DNA of 6,957 nt from CAZEAN01 sp964510225 (GTDB lineage Bacteria; Planctomycetota; Planctomycetia; Isosphaerales; Isosphaeraceae): positions 1 through 6,957 of the forward strand of contig CAZEAN010000207.1 of assembly GCA_964510225.1 (NCBI GenBank), in the 5' to 3' direction. Below are positions 1 to 5,902 of the stretch, in pieces; the first letter of the stretch is position 1, and the number at the start of each line of letters is the position of its first letter. The notes below the pieces were generated by a model, which was given only the letters and a program-made list of their open reading frames with translations, did no database searches and had not been told where the DNA came from. The translations under genes and the position numbers were made by a program.

Positions 1-31
1 CGGGTCGCAGGTTCGAATCCTGCCGGGCGCG
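1..31 (+). tRNA. 3' part of a tRNA, probably tRNA-Arg
   Basis: Only the 3' end lies inside the window. The T arm is complete: stem GCAGG (7-11), loop TTCGAAT (12-18) and stem CCTGC (19-23). The 3' acceptor strand CGGGCGC (24-30) and discriminator G (31) follow. No CCA is encoded, so it must be added after transcription. The acceptor implies a 5' end GCGCCCG, which together with the GGTCGCAGG stretch resembles bacterial tRNA-Arg genes. The anticodon is outside the window, so the identity is inference; the tRNA 3' end itself is clear. Confidence 0.85.
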
Positions 32-87
32 TTTGAACTTGCGATCTCTCTTGAGGAAACCTCGTTCCAAAACGCACGTCTCGAAAC

Positions 88-486
88 TCAAGGCTTGAAT
101 TCTTTCGGGATAACGAACCTGCTCAAGATCAGACCGACGAAGACTCCGAAGGCGAGCCCAATTCCATCACAGAGCCAATCCCAATAGTCTCCAGTCCGAC
201 CTTCGATCAAGGACTCCTGCACCACTTCGACCAAACCACCGTAAAGCAAACCGAGAATGATCCCTGTTCCGATCCATTTCGTCCTACGGGAATTAAGAAC
301 GATGCTAACCCCGAGAATCAAGAACAGAATAACGTGGGCGATTTTGTCTTCGTAAGGGAGCCAAGGGGGAGTTGGAGGCCCTTCATGGATTGGGAGAAAG
401 CAAGCGATTCCAATGATGATCGCCCATCCCCATGGGAAGATCGTAAATGCTATTTTGATCAACGGATTCTTGCCCATCCTCGACAT
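88..486 (-). CDS. VanZ-like family small membrane protein
   Basis: This 132-residue protein is mostly hydrophobic, with about four membrane segments (roughly residues 10-33, 48-65, 70-90 and 104-125). The polar residues fit the VanZ-like family: DKIAH (47-51) at the start of the second segment, then E87 and Q90, then GRTGD (96-100), with D103 and D107 opening the last segment. Family members are small membrane proteins of mostly unknown function; the founding member is linked to teicoplanin resistance, but nothing here suggests a glycopeptide cluster. The ATG at 486 is preceded by AAGGA with 5 nt spacing; the in-frame ATG three codons later has no good ribosome binding site. It is a single gene, divergent from the sigma factor gene and convergent with the tRNA at the window start. 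Confidence 0.88.
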   Translation of the reverse strand: MSRMGKNPLIKIAFTIFPWGWAIIIGIACFLPIHEGPPTPPWLPYEDKIAHVILFLILGVSIVLNSRRTKWIGTGIILGLLYGGLVEVVQESLIEGRTGDYWDWLCDGIGLAFGVFVGLILSRFVIPKEFKP

Positions 487-625
487 TCTCTTCCTTAAAT
501 ACAGTCTCTGTGGCCTTCCCTCGCTTTACCGAAACACAAATCCTGAAAGAAATTTTGGTTCCGATGAACGGATCGATTTGATGTTTTGGGGATGGAAGAA
601 ACTCGGGATCATCTTGTTGGTTGCT

Positions 626-654
626 CTGACTATGATAGAGGTTGGACGTATAAT
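626..654 (+). promoter_or_regulatory. Candidate sigma-70 promoter for the ECF sigma factor gene
   Basis: A perfect -10 hexamer TATAAT (649-654) lies 17 nt after CTGACT (626-631), a 4/6 match to TTGACA. Transcription would start near 661, giving a leader of about 105 nt before the ATG at 766. It sits in the 279-bp region between the divergent VanZ-like and sigma factor genes. No convincing promoter was seen for the opposite direction. Confidence 0.55.
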
Positions 655-765
655 CGTAGCCTATCGTGGGCTTCACTCAAGACCAACGCTTGTTCGCAAT
701 CATTCTGCTTTGAAGACTCGAACGTCTCGCCACTGGATCTGTGATGGGAAGATCAGGACGCTACG

Positions 766-1527
766 ATGGGCCATGATACCACGTTTAACCCGGCAAACGA
801 TTATCAGGCCACACCATTGCCGGCGAATCGCTTGACTGAGCTTGAAACCTGCTGGAGTTCCATCCGATCAGCCCACCAGCCCGGACCGCGGGGCGAAGCT
901 GCGATGAGGGAACTTATTAGTCGATATCATGATGCCGTCTCACGTTATCTCCAGCTCAAAATACGCGATCGGAACCTCGCTGACGAAGTCCTCCAGGAAT
1001 TCTGGACAAAACTTCTCTCAGGGAAGCTTGCTGGTGCTGATCAGACCAAGGGGCGTTTTCGAGATTATCTCCGGACCGTCCTCCACCGTCTGATTATCGA
1101 TCATTTTCGGGGTCGGAAACTTCAACCCCTTCCTCCTGGTGATCTGCTTGACCCAAATGTTGTCGACACGGACTACGATCAGGTTTGGAGAGAGGCGGTC
1201 ATCAAGCGCGTCTGGACCCGACTCGAGAACTACCAGGCGACCACTCCAAAGAACCGCTACGCCAGTGTTTTGAAGATGCGCGTTGACAAGGCGAAGGCTC
1301 CGATCGAGGACCTCGCCCTCGAGCTTTCTGAACGAGATGGACGGAAAGTCACTCCCGAAGCTTTTCGAAAGACGTTGCAACGCGGCCGTGCTAAGTTCCT
1401 CGAACTGCTCGTTCAGGAACTCCGCGAAACGATTCAGCCAGCAACTCAGGAAGATATCGAAAACGAGATTAATGACCTAGGACTGGGTACTCTCTACAGG
1501 CGATATCAGGCGGAATCTCAATTTTGA
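766..1527 (+). CDS. ECF-like sigma-70 family RNA polymerase sigma factor
   Basis: This 253-residue protein should direct RNA polymerase to a specific promoter set. Region 2 covers about residues 47-118: ADEVLQEFWTKLL (72-84) matches region 2.2, and the segment from GRFRDYL to IIDHFR (96-115) matches regions 2.3-2.4. Region 4 covers about 165-219, with a helix-turn-helix ending in AFRKTLQRGRAKF (199-211). There is no region 1 or 3, as in ECF factors. The protein is longer than most (about 170-200 residues) because of a 46-residue N-terminal lead and a 34-residue acidic C-terminal tail. The pattern resembles planctomycete sigma groups often found near Ser/Thr kinases, but no kinase or anti-sigma gene is next to it. 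The ATG at 766 has AGGA (755-758) 7 nt upstream. Target genes cannot be predicted. Confidence 0.88.
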   Translation: MGHDTTFNPANDYQATPLPANRLTELETCWSSIRSAHQPGPRGEAAMRELISRYHDAVSRYLQLKIRDRNLADEVLQEFWTKLLSGKLAGADQTKGRFRDYLRTVLHRLIIDHFRGRKLQPLPPGDLLDPNVVDTDYDQVWREAVIKRVWTRLENYQATTPKNRYASVLKMRVDKAKAPIEDLALELSERDGRKVTPEAFRKTLQRGRAKFLELLVQELRETIQPATQEDIENEINDLGLGTLYRRYQAESQF

Positions 1528-1631
1528 TCCGGAAAATTCTGTCCCGAACGATTTCTCGTCTCGTAAAGTAAACTAGCGTACGATTCGCAGAGTGGATGAA
1601 ATCGCCCGGACTCTCTCTGCTTGAGTTGGAA

Positions 1632-1672
1632 ATTCTCTAGCTTCTTGACCGTACTAGAGAATCCTGTAGATT
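1632..1672 (+). promoter_or_regulatory. Candidate csrA promoter overlapped by a 9-bp inverted repeat
   Basis: TTGACC (1645-1650, 5/6 match to -35) is followed after 16 nt by TAGATT (1667-1672, 4/6 match to -10). This predicts a start near 1679 and a leader of about 108 nt for csrA. ATTCTCTAG (1632-1640) and CTAGAGAAT (1654-1662) form a perfect inverted repeat around the -35 element, which could be an operator. No T-run follows, so it does not look like a terminator for the sigma factor gene. A 9-bp repeat with this spacing could occur about once by chance in a window this size, so the call is tentative. Confidence 0.35.
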
Positions 1673-1770
1673 TAGGGCAGAATCGTTCTTGACTCGGCAA
1701 CTTGACCACGCACGCGAACGGAGTTGTTGCGAAGTGGTCGAGCGACAATCCGGACTCTGAAACAGCTCAC

Positions 1771-1784
1771 CGAGAGGATGCTCG
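1771..1784 (+). promoter_or_regulatory. Hairpin with GGA hexaloop over the csrA ribosome binding site
   Basis: CGAG (1771-1774) and CTCG (1781-1784) pair perfectly around the six-base loop AGGATG (1775-1780). The Shine-Dalgarno sequence GAGG (1774-1777) lies partly in the loop, 9 nt before the csrA ATG at 1787. A GGA displayed in a short hairpin loop, overlapping the ribosome binding site, is the standard form of a CsrA binding site. Two more GGA triplets lie upstream at 1720-1722 and 1752-1754, at spacings suitable for bridging by a CsrA dimer. Autoregulation is inference from known CsrA behaviour. Confidence 0.5.
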
Positions 1785-1786
1785 CG

Positions 1787-2002
1787 ATGCTCGTCCTATC
1801 ACGCCGGAAGAACGAAAGCATAATGATTGACGATCATATCGTCATCACCGTCGTCGAGATTCGCGGCGATAAAGTTCGTCTCGGCATCGATGCTCCTAAA
1901 GATGTGAGCGTTCATCGTCGAGAAGTTTACGACGCGATCAATGGACAAAACGTCGAGGTGGATGGGGCTCGGCCCTCACGATTTCATCCCGATTGTGACT
2001 GA
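1787..2002 (+). CDS. csrA: Carbon storage regulator CsrA (RsmA family)
   Basis: CsrA is a small dimeric RNA-binding protein that recognises GGA motifs in mRNA leaders and alters translation or stability. This 71-residue protein aligns without gaps to E. coli CsrA over the first 48 residues: MLVLSRR at the start (L4, R6 and R7 conserved), M13-I14, GDKVRLGIDAPK (27-38), and VSVHRRE (40-46) with the RNA-contacting R44. The C-terminal tail (52-71) is poorly conserved, as usual. The reading frame is open upstream to 1724, but family length and GAGG at 1774-1777 (9 nt spacing) fix the start at ATG 1787; the ATG at 1778 lies inside the ribosome binding hairpin. The stop codon overlaps the convergent DJ-1/PfpI gene by 19 bp. 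No fliW or flagellar gene is nearby. Confidence 0.96.
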   Translation: MLVLSRRKNESIMIDDHIVITVVEIRGDKVRLGIDAPKDVSVHRREVYDAINGQNVEVDGARPSRFHPDCD

Positions 2003-2580
2003 TTGCTTCGAGCATAAGATTGATACGCGATCCTGCTGCGTAGTTGTTTGACGAATTCCCGCATCCAGTGACTGTTGTCTGGCCAACCCCGAACACAGAC
2101 AACTGCCCCGTCGACGCTGACTTCTTGGTCGACGAATCGTCCGCCGGCCATCTCGATATCTGGCTTAAGGTCGGGATAACAGGTCAACGTTTTCCCTTCG
2201 ATCCCACCTGCTGCGATCAACAACAATGGCCCGTGGCAATTCGCTGCAATCGGCTTGTTGTCTCTGAGGAAGTGTTTAACAATTTCGACGACCTCAGGTT
2301 TATTTCGCAAATATTCCGGTGCACGCCCGCCAGGAATGACGAGGCCTTCAAACTCCGAGGGATCGACTTCGTCGGTGCTCAAGTCAACTCGGACCAAGTA
2401 TCCAGGCTTTTCCGTGTACGTATCGAAACCAGCTTCGAAATCATGAACAACTGATTGAATAGTGCGTCGTTCCGGAGATGCGATAACTACCCGCCATTCC
2501 TCCTCCTCAAGGCGATGCTTTGCATAGTAGATCTCGAGCGACTCACCCGCGTCCCCCGTTAGAATTAAGATTTTCGTCAT
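1984..2580 (-). CDS. DJ-1/PfpI family protein (class I glutamine amidotransferase-like fold)
   Basis: This 198-residue protein spans the whole DJ-1/PfpI fold. It opens with the strand KILILTGD (3-10). E16 aligns with the conserved Glu of PfpI, followed by YYAKHRLEEE. VIPGGRAPEYLR (81-92) is the family GGR.P.YLR motif, and the nucleophile elbow is ANCHGP (113-118) with C115 and H116. VDGAVVCVRGWPDN (156-169) corresponds to the family's conserved ...TSRGPGD-type segment. PfpI-type proteins act as cytoplasmic oligomers and are described as proteases or deglycases/glyoxalase-like enzymes; the substrate here cannot be told. The ATG at 2580 has GGAAAG just upstream, a modest ribosome binding site. 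The last 19 bp overlap the csrA 3' end on the opposite strand, with no terminator between them, so the two transcripts are likely to overlap. Confidence 0.93.
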   Translation of the reverse strand: MTKILILTGDAGESLEIYYAKHRLEEEEWRVVIASPERRTIQSVVHDFEAGFDTYTEKPGYLVRVDLSTDEVDPSEFEGLVIPGGRAPEYLRNKPEVVEIVKHFLRDNKPIAANCHGPLLLIAAGGIEGKTLTCYPDLKPDIEMAGGRFVDQEVSVDGAVVCVRGWPDNSHWMREFVKQLRSRIAYQSYARSNQSQSG

Positions 2581-2695
2581 TACTTTCCATTTCTTTCAGC
2601 TGAAGTCTTGAAAGTCAGAGAATCTATCAGCCTTGGTCCGTAGGCTCAAGAGGTCGAACGCTCAGGAAGAAGAAACCGGCGGGTTTCAAGCAGAC

Positions 2696-2724
2696 TTGAA
2701 TCGACCCCACCTCACGGGTATATT
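2696..2724 (+). promoter_or_regulatory. Promoter for tRNA-Glu
   Basis: TTGAAT (2696-2701) and TATATT (2719-2724) are separated by exactly 17 nt, with the start predicted near 2731, about 10 nt before the tRNA. The -35 element overlaps the right arm of a small inverted repeat, TTCAAG (2685-2690) and CTTGAA (2695-2700). The 160-bp region between the DJ-1/PfpI gene and the tRNA shows nothing else. Confidence 0.65.
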
Positions 2725-2740
2725 TACGATGTACAAGCTG

Positions 2741-2815
2741 GGCCCCGTCGTCTAGTCAGGTCTAGGACACAGGACTTTCACTCCTGCAACACGGGTTCGA
2801 ATCCCGTCGGGGTCA
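2741..2815 (+). tRNA. tRNA-Glu (anticodon UUC)
   Basis: A complete 75-nt cloverleaf is visible. Acceptor GGCCCCG (2741-2747) pairs with CGGGGTC (2808-2814) with one G-U pair. Anticodon stem CAGGA (2770-2774) pairs with TCCTG (2782-2786), and loop CTTTCAC gives anticodon TTC (2777-2779). T stem ACGGG (2791-2795) and CCCGT (2803-2807) flank TTCGAAT. The discriminator is A2815 and CCA is not encoded. The D-arm start CGTCTAG is typical of tRNA-Glu. A pyrimidine-rich stretch with TTTT follows (2816-2830), but there is no strong terminator hairpin; the gene runs towards the deacetylase gene 13 bp away. Confidence 0.97.
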
Positions 2816-2828
2816 TCCTTCTCTTTTC

Positions 2829-3782
2829 TTAGTGACTTAAGTTTCCTTCTATTCCCATTCCTACTAGGTGGGCTATCACACTTTCTGCCAGTGCATCGAG
2901 GTGGTATCCACCTTCGAGGACACTGATGATGCGGTTAGAAGCGTGGGTTCTCGCGATCTCCCGGCAGATACTCGAGATCGTTTCGAAATCGGCTGTTTCA
3001 AGTCCAAGGTTTCCCACGGGATCGAGATAATGGGCATCGAATCCTGAACTCATGATGACAAGTTGGGGTTTAATCTGATCAGCAAACCTTTCGACTGTCG
3101 ATCGAAATTCTGATATGTAATCGACTCGGTCCGTGCCGAAAGCGATAGGAACATTCCGAGTCGTTCCTAGCCCTAGACGACGCCCGGTCTCCGATTTGTT
3201 CCCGGTCCCCGGATAGAAGGGGTATCGGTGGATTGAGTAGAATCCGACTCGGGGATCTTCCTCGAAGCATTCCTGAGTCCCATTTCCATGATGAACATCC
3301 CAATCGATGATGAGGACTCGATCGAGTTCGTGATCAGTCAATGCGGACTTCGCCGCGATGGCAACTGTGGAAAAGAGACAGAACCCCATCGGTGTCCCGG
3401 GCCGAGCGTGATGACCGGGAGGTCTCACAGCACAAAATGCCCGAGTGACTCCTCCTCGAAGAACTTCAGTTACTGCGTCGATCACGGACCCAGCAGCTAA
3501 TCGCGCGGCAAACTCGGATCCTTGTGAAGCGTAGGTGTCCGAGTCGAAACAGAGAGGCGCAGATTCGATCGAAAGGCGTCCGAACGAAGACAGAACCTCT
3601 TCGGAATGGATGGTCCTCAACTCGCCGTCGGTAGCTGGACGAACCAGAGCGGATTGTGCCTGTTGGACGAGTCCTGCTCGTTCGAGGGCCGCGTCAAGGA
3701 CTTGCAGTCGCTCCGGTCGTTCAGGATGGAGACCGGGATTGACGTGTTCACACATCCGTGGATCTCGATAGAGCAGAAACAT
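2829..3782 (-). CDS. Histone deacetylase family protein (Zn-dependent, class II-like)
   Basis: This 317-residue enzyme has the complete arginase/deacetylase-type catalytic set. HPERPERL (19-26) opens the domain. RPPGHHA (120-126) holds the tandem His dyad H124/H125. DWDVHHGNGTQ (160-170) supplies zinc ligands D162 and H164, GFDAH (248-252) supplies the third ligand D250, and EGGY (290-293) supplies the catalytic Tyr. The EGGY form and PFYPGTG (188-194) point to the class II/acetylpolyamine amidohydrolase-like branch. Bacterial members remove acyl groups from polyamines, small amides or proteins; the substrate is unknown here. The protein is cytoplasmic, with no signal peptide. The ATG at 3782 has GAGGAG upstream (positions 3799-3794, 11 nt spacing, rather long). 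The gene is divergent from parA, with parS 52 bp from its start codon. Confidence 0.95.
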   Translation of the reverse strand: MFLLYRDPRMCEHVNPGLHPERPERLQVLDAALERAGLVQQAQSALVRPATDGELRTIHSEEVLSSFGRLSIESAPLCFDSDTYASQGSEFAARLAAGSVIDAVTEVLRGGVTRAFCAVRPPGHHARPGTPMGFCLFSTVAIAAKSALTDHELDRVLIIDWDVHHGNGTQECFEEDPRVGFYSIHRYPFYPGTGNKSETGRRLGLGTTRNVPIAFGTDRVDYISEFRSTVERFADQIKPQLVIMSSGFDAHYLDPVGNLGLETADFETISSICREIARTHASNRIISVLEGGYHLDALAESVIAHLVGMGIEGNLSH

Positions 3783-3833
3783 TGAGAGATCGTCTCCTCG
3801 TGATCGTTCTCTGGAGTCATTGGGAGATCAACT

Positions 3834-3849
3834 TGTTCCACATGAAACG
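3834..3849 (+). promoter_or_regulatory. parS: parS centromere-like site bound by ParB
   Basis: TGTTCCACATGAAACG matches the widely conserved bacterial parS consensus TGTTNCACGTGAAACA at all but two positions: A for G at the centre and the last base G for A. A rough hand estimate gives about a 1% chance of such a match anywhere in a window this long. It lies directly upstream of parAB, where chromosomal parS sites are often found. ParB would load here as a CTP-dependent clamp. It is the only such site seen in the window. Confidence 0.82.
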
Positions 3850-3965
3850 AGACATCCATGGATCTCTGTTGATCGAGAGGGGAGTCTCAGTTGTTGTGGG
3901 AGTCGGTTGAGCTTTACAGCAGGTGAGGTCGAGGGTACAACCCGCTGGCCTCGACCGAGATTTTC

Positions 3966-3977
3966 ACTCGATCGAGT
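3966..3977. repeat. Perfect 12-bp palindrome upstream of parA
   Basis: ACTCGATCGAGT reads the same on both strands and lies 146 bp before the parA start. It could be an operator half-way between parS and parA. However, one perfect 12-mer palindrome or so is expected by chance in 7 kb, so location is the only support. Confidence 0.25.
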
Positions 3978-4123
3978 CTCAAGGTGTAAGTGATCAGGAG
4001 GCAAGGGCGAATCGGACTCGCTACCACTATGTTGTGACATCACGAAGAGATCCGACTCGGACAGACCTTGCTTCTGTTGAGTGGCGTCCCGAAATGAGGG
4101 GCCTCTTCACGGGGGCTGAGATC

Positions 4124-4873
4124 GTGGCGAAGGTCATTTGTGTGGCCAACCAGAAGGGGGGAGTCGGGAAGACGACCACGGCGATTAATCTCGCTGCCGG
4201 TCTGGCAAAAGCCGATCGCACTTCCCTCGTCATTGATGTGGATCCTCAGTGTAACGCAACCAGCGGACTCGGAGTCGAACCTGCCTCCCGACATCCCCTC
4301 GTTGCTGGACGACCCTTAGCCGAATCGGTCACCCAGACCGATCAACCGAACCTCTTTGTACTGCCAGGCTCGCAGAGCTTGGCCGATGCCGATGCCCTGT
4401 CCGCTTCGAACCGACAGCGCGGATCCCAGCTACGACAACAGCTCTCTCGAGAGCTGAGCCGATTCGACTACATTTTCATTGACTGCCCCCCATCATTGGG
4501 CCAGTTGACCCGCGCTTCCCTCGGTGCGTCAGCCGAGTTGTACATTCCCATCCAGTGTGAGTACTACGCAATGGAGGGGCTCTCACAAATCATCGAGTTG
4601 GCCCGCCAGACGAAACTCCGCGATAACAACCGCCTCGAAGTCGGAGGCATCGTTCTGACCATGTACGATCCCGTCCTGGAACTAGCGAACGAGGTGGCTT
4701 CCGAAGTCCGCGAATACTTCGACGCAACAGTCTTCGATACTCCCGTCCCGCGCGACGTGCACATCAGTGAAGCACCGAGCCACGGCCAGAGTGTCCTCGA
4801 TTATGCCCCCCGGTCGCGGGGCGCCCACGCGTACACCGAGATTGTCATGGAGGTCATCGAACGTGAGTGTTAA
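4124..4873 (+). CDS. parA: Chromosome partitioning ATPase ParA (Soj)
   Basis: ParA is the DNA-binding ATPase whose ATP-dependent dimers move ParB-parS complexes apart during chromosome segregation. This 249-residue protein carries the deviant Walker A motif KGGVGKTT (11-18) with the signature Lys11, the A' motif IDVDPQCNATSGLG (37-50), and Walker B FIDCPPS (118-124). The typical ParA stretch PIQCEYYAMEGLSQ (142-155) follows, with PRDVHISEAPS and DYAPRSRGAHAY near the C-terminus. There is no N-terminal helix-turn-helix, so it is the short chromosomal type. GTG 4124 is chosen because it gives the family start MAKVICVANQKGG, with GGGGG 8 nt upstream. ATG 4094 and GTG 3923 are in-frame alternatives that would add 10 and 67 unrelated residues. 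Its end overlaps parB by 11 bp. Confidence 0.96.
   Translation: MAKVICVANQKGGVGKTTTAINLAAGLAKADRTSLVIDVDPQCNATSGLGVEPASRHPLVAGRPLAESVTQTDQPNLFVLPGSQSLADADALSASNRQRGSQLRQQLSRELSRFDYIFIDCPPSLGQLTRASLGASAELYIPIQCEYYAMEGLSQIIELARQTKLRDNNRLEVGGIVLTMYDPVLELANEVASEVREYFDATVFDTPVPRDVHISEAPSHGQSVLDYAPRSRGAHAYTEIVMEVIEREC
4849..4854 (+). promoter_or_regulatory. parB ribosome binding site inside the parA coding end
   Basis: GGAGGT, a full-strength Shine-Dalgarno sequence, lies within the last codons of parA and 8 nt before GTG 4863. It fixes the parB start against the longer open frame beginning at 4767. It also implies translational coupling of the two genes. Confidence 0.85.
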
Positions 4874-5762
4874 CTCCAAACGCCGATTAGGACGGGGACT
4901 CGAGGCTCTCCTTGGCCGAGAGGAGGGGGGATTTGAGGCAGGATCGCTCGAGCAATCGGAGATGACTCATCTGCCGGTTGACTTGATCGATACAAACCCC
5001 TTTCAGCCGAGACGCGTCTTCGACCCCGATGAGGTCGCCTCGCTTGCTGACTCGATCCGCCAGCATGGAATGCTTCAGCCGATCATCGTGAGACATGCCG
5101 GCGAGCGCTACCAGCTTATCGCTGGCGAGCGCCGACTCCGTGCCAGCATCGAAGCTCAGCTCCACGAGATTCCGGCCCGCATTCTCGACTTGGATGATCA
5201 GCGCGTCTTCGAGCTGGCGATGGTTGAGAATCTTCAACGCGAAGATCTCGGTCCCTTGGAGAAAGGGCGTGCATTCAGTGAATACCTCAAGCGGTATGGA
5301 GGAACTCAGGAGGAATTGGCTGCACGGTTGGGCCTCGATCGCTCGACAATCTCCAATCTGATTCGCCTCCTCGATCTTCCTCAAGAGATCCAGGACGCGC
5401 TCACATCCAAGGTGATCACGCAAGGCCACGCTCGAGCTCTACTGGGATTGAACTCGACAGAAGAGCAAGTCGATGGCCTCAAGCGCGTCTTGGCCGAACA
5501 TCTCTCAGTCCGACAGACCGAGGCCCTGGTCGCCTCAGGAGAGCCCACGCCTCCTCGAAAGAGAATGCGAAAGGACGAATCACATGGCTCGTCCGAGAAT
5601 AAACCACCGCATATTCTCGAGGTCGAACAAAGCCTTCATGGAAGGTTCGGGACCAATGTCCAAATCCGGTATCGAAAACCCGACCGAGGCCAAATTGTTA
5701 TTGACTACAACTCCGCTGAGGATTTCGATCGGATCACGACGATGATTCGCGGTGTCGCGTGA
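4863..5762 (+). CDS. parB: Chromosome partitioning protein ParB (Spo0J)
   Basis: ParB binds parS, hydrolyses CTP while sliding as a clamp, and stimulates ParA. The 299-residue protein shows all three regions. The N-terminal KRRLGRGLEALLG (6-18) is the ParA-activating peptide with its conserved Arg/Lys residues. The CTP-binding ParB/Srx domain (about 35-130) includes NPFQPRR (45-51), AGERRLRA (87-94) and ENLQRED (122-128). A helix-turn-helix follows (about 148-172), with TQEELAARLGLDRSTISN and RLLDLP for parS recognition. After a polar linker (about 225-245) comes a C-terminal dimerisation domain (246-299). The GTG start at 4863 is fixed by GGAGGT at 4849-4854. The gene overlaps the parA stop codon, so the pair is one operon; a parS site lies upstream of it. 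Confidence 0.96.
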   Translation: MSVNSKRRLGRGLEALLGREEGGFEAGSLEQSEMTHLPVDLIDTNPFQPRRVFDPDEVASLADSIRQHGMLQPIIVRHAGERYQLIAGERRLRASIEAQLHEIPARILDLDDQRVFELAMVENLQREDLGPLEKGRAFSEYLKRYGGTQEELAARLGLDRSTISNLIRLLDLPQEIQDALTSKVITQGHARALLGLNSTEEQVDGLKRVLAEHLSVRQTEALVASGEPTPPRKRMRKDESHGSSENKPPHILEVEQSLHGRFGTNVQIRYRKPDRGQIVIDYNSAEDFDRITTMIRGVA

Positions 5763-5902
5763 CCCGCTTCTCTTGTCTGACCAGGACACCTCCGTTTCCG
5801 ACTCGATCGAAGCTAGAGAGGCTGATGAGGGATCATCTCACAAGGACGATTTCTTCATCGCCTCCTGGGCTTTGACCTTTGAAGCTATCAACTCTGGATC
5901 CG

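Larger units (their letters stand above)
3783..4123. promoter_or_regulatory. 341-bp divergent intergenic region between the deacetylase gene and parA
   Basis: No convincing gene is seen here. The region holds the parS site (3834-3849), a perfect 12-bp palindrome (3966-3977), and a shorter dyad TCCGA-C-TCGGA (4051-4061). The parA frame stays open back to a GTG at 3923, but the extra 67 residues look unlike any ParA N-terminus. No clear -35/-10 pair could be assigned for either gene, although both must be transcribed from here if they have their own promoters. Confidence 0.5.

Noticed and set aside
52..64. GAGG-AAA-CCTC hairpin after the first tRNA as an intrinsic terminator
   Set aside because: The stem is only 4 bp and no T-run follows on either strand.
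413..835. 140-residue plus-strand open frame across the VanZ-like 5' end and the intergenic region
   Set aside because: It overlaps two well-supported genes, has no recognisable domain, and would place the promoter at 626-654 inside a coding region.
1520..1538. AATTTT/AAAATT inverted repeat at the end of the sigma factor gene
   Set aside because: The stem is all A-T, with no GC-rich core and no T-run, so it would be too weak to terminate transcription.
1724..1786. Longer csrA frame from the start codon at 1724
   Set aside because: CsrA proteins begin with ML[VI]L.RR, which falls exactly at ATG 1787.
3366..3374. TGTGGAAAA, one mismatch from a DnaA box, on the chance of a replication origin near parAB
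   Set aside because: It is a single imperfect site inside the deacetylase gene, with no AT-rich region, no cluster of boxes, and no dnaA or other origin gene in the window.
3923..4123. 67-residue N-terminal extension of parA starting at GTG 3923 (or 10 residues from ATG 4094)
   Set aside because: The extra residues do not resemble any ParA N-terminus, and no good ribosome binding site precedes either start. GTG 4124 gives the exact family start and usual length.
4767..4862. Longer parB starting at ATG 4767
   Set aside because: It would overlap parA by over 100 bp and add residues unlike ParB. GGAGGT at 4849-4854 points to GTG 4863.
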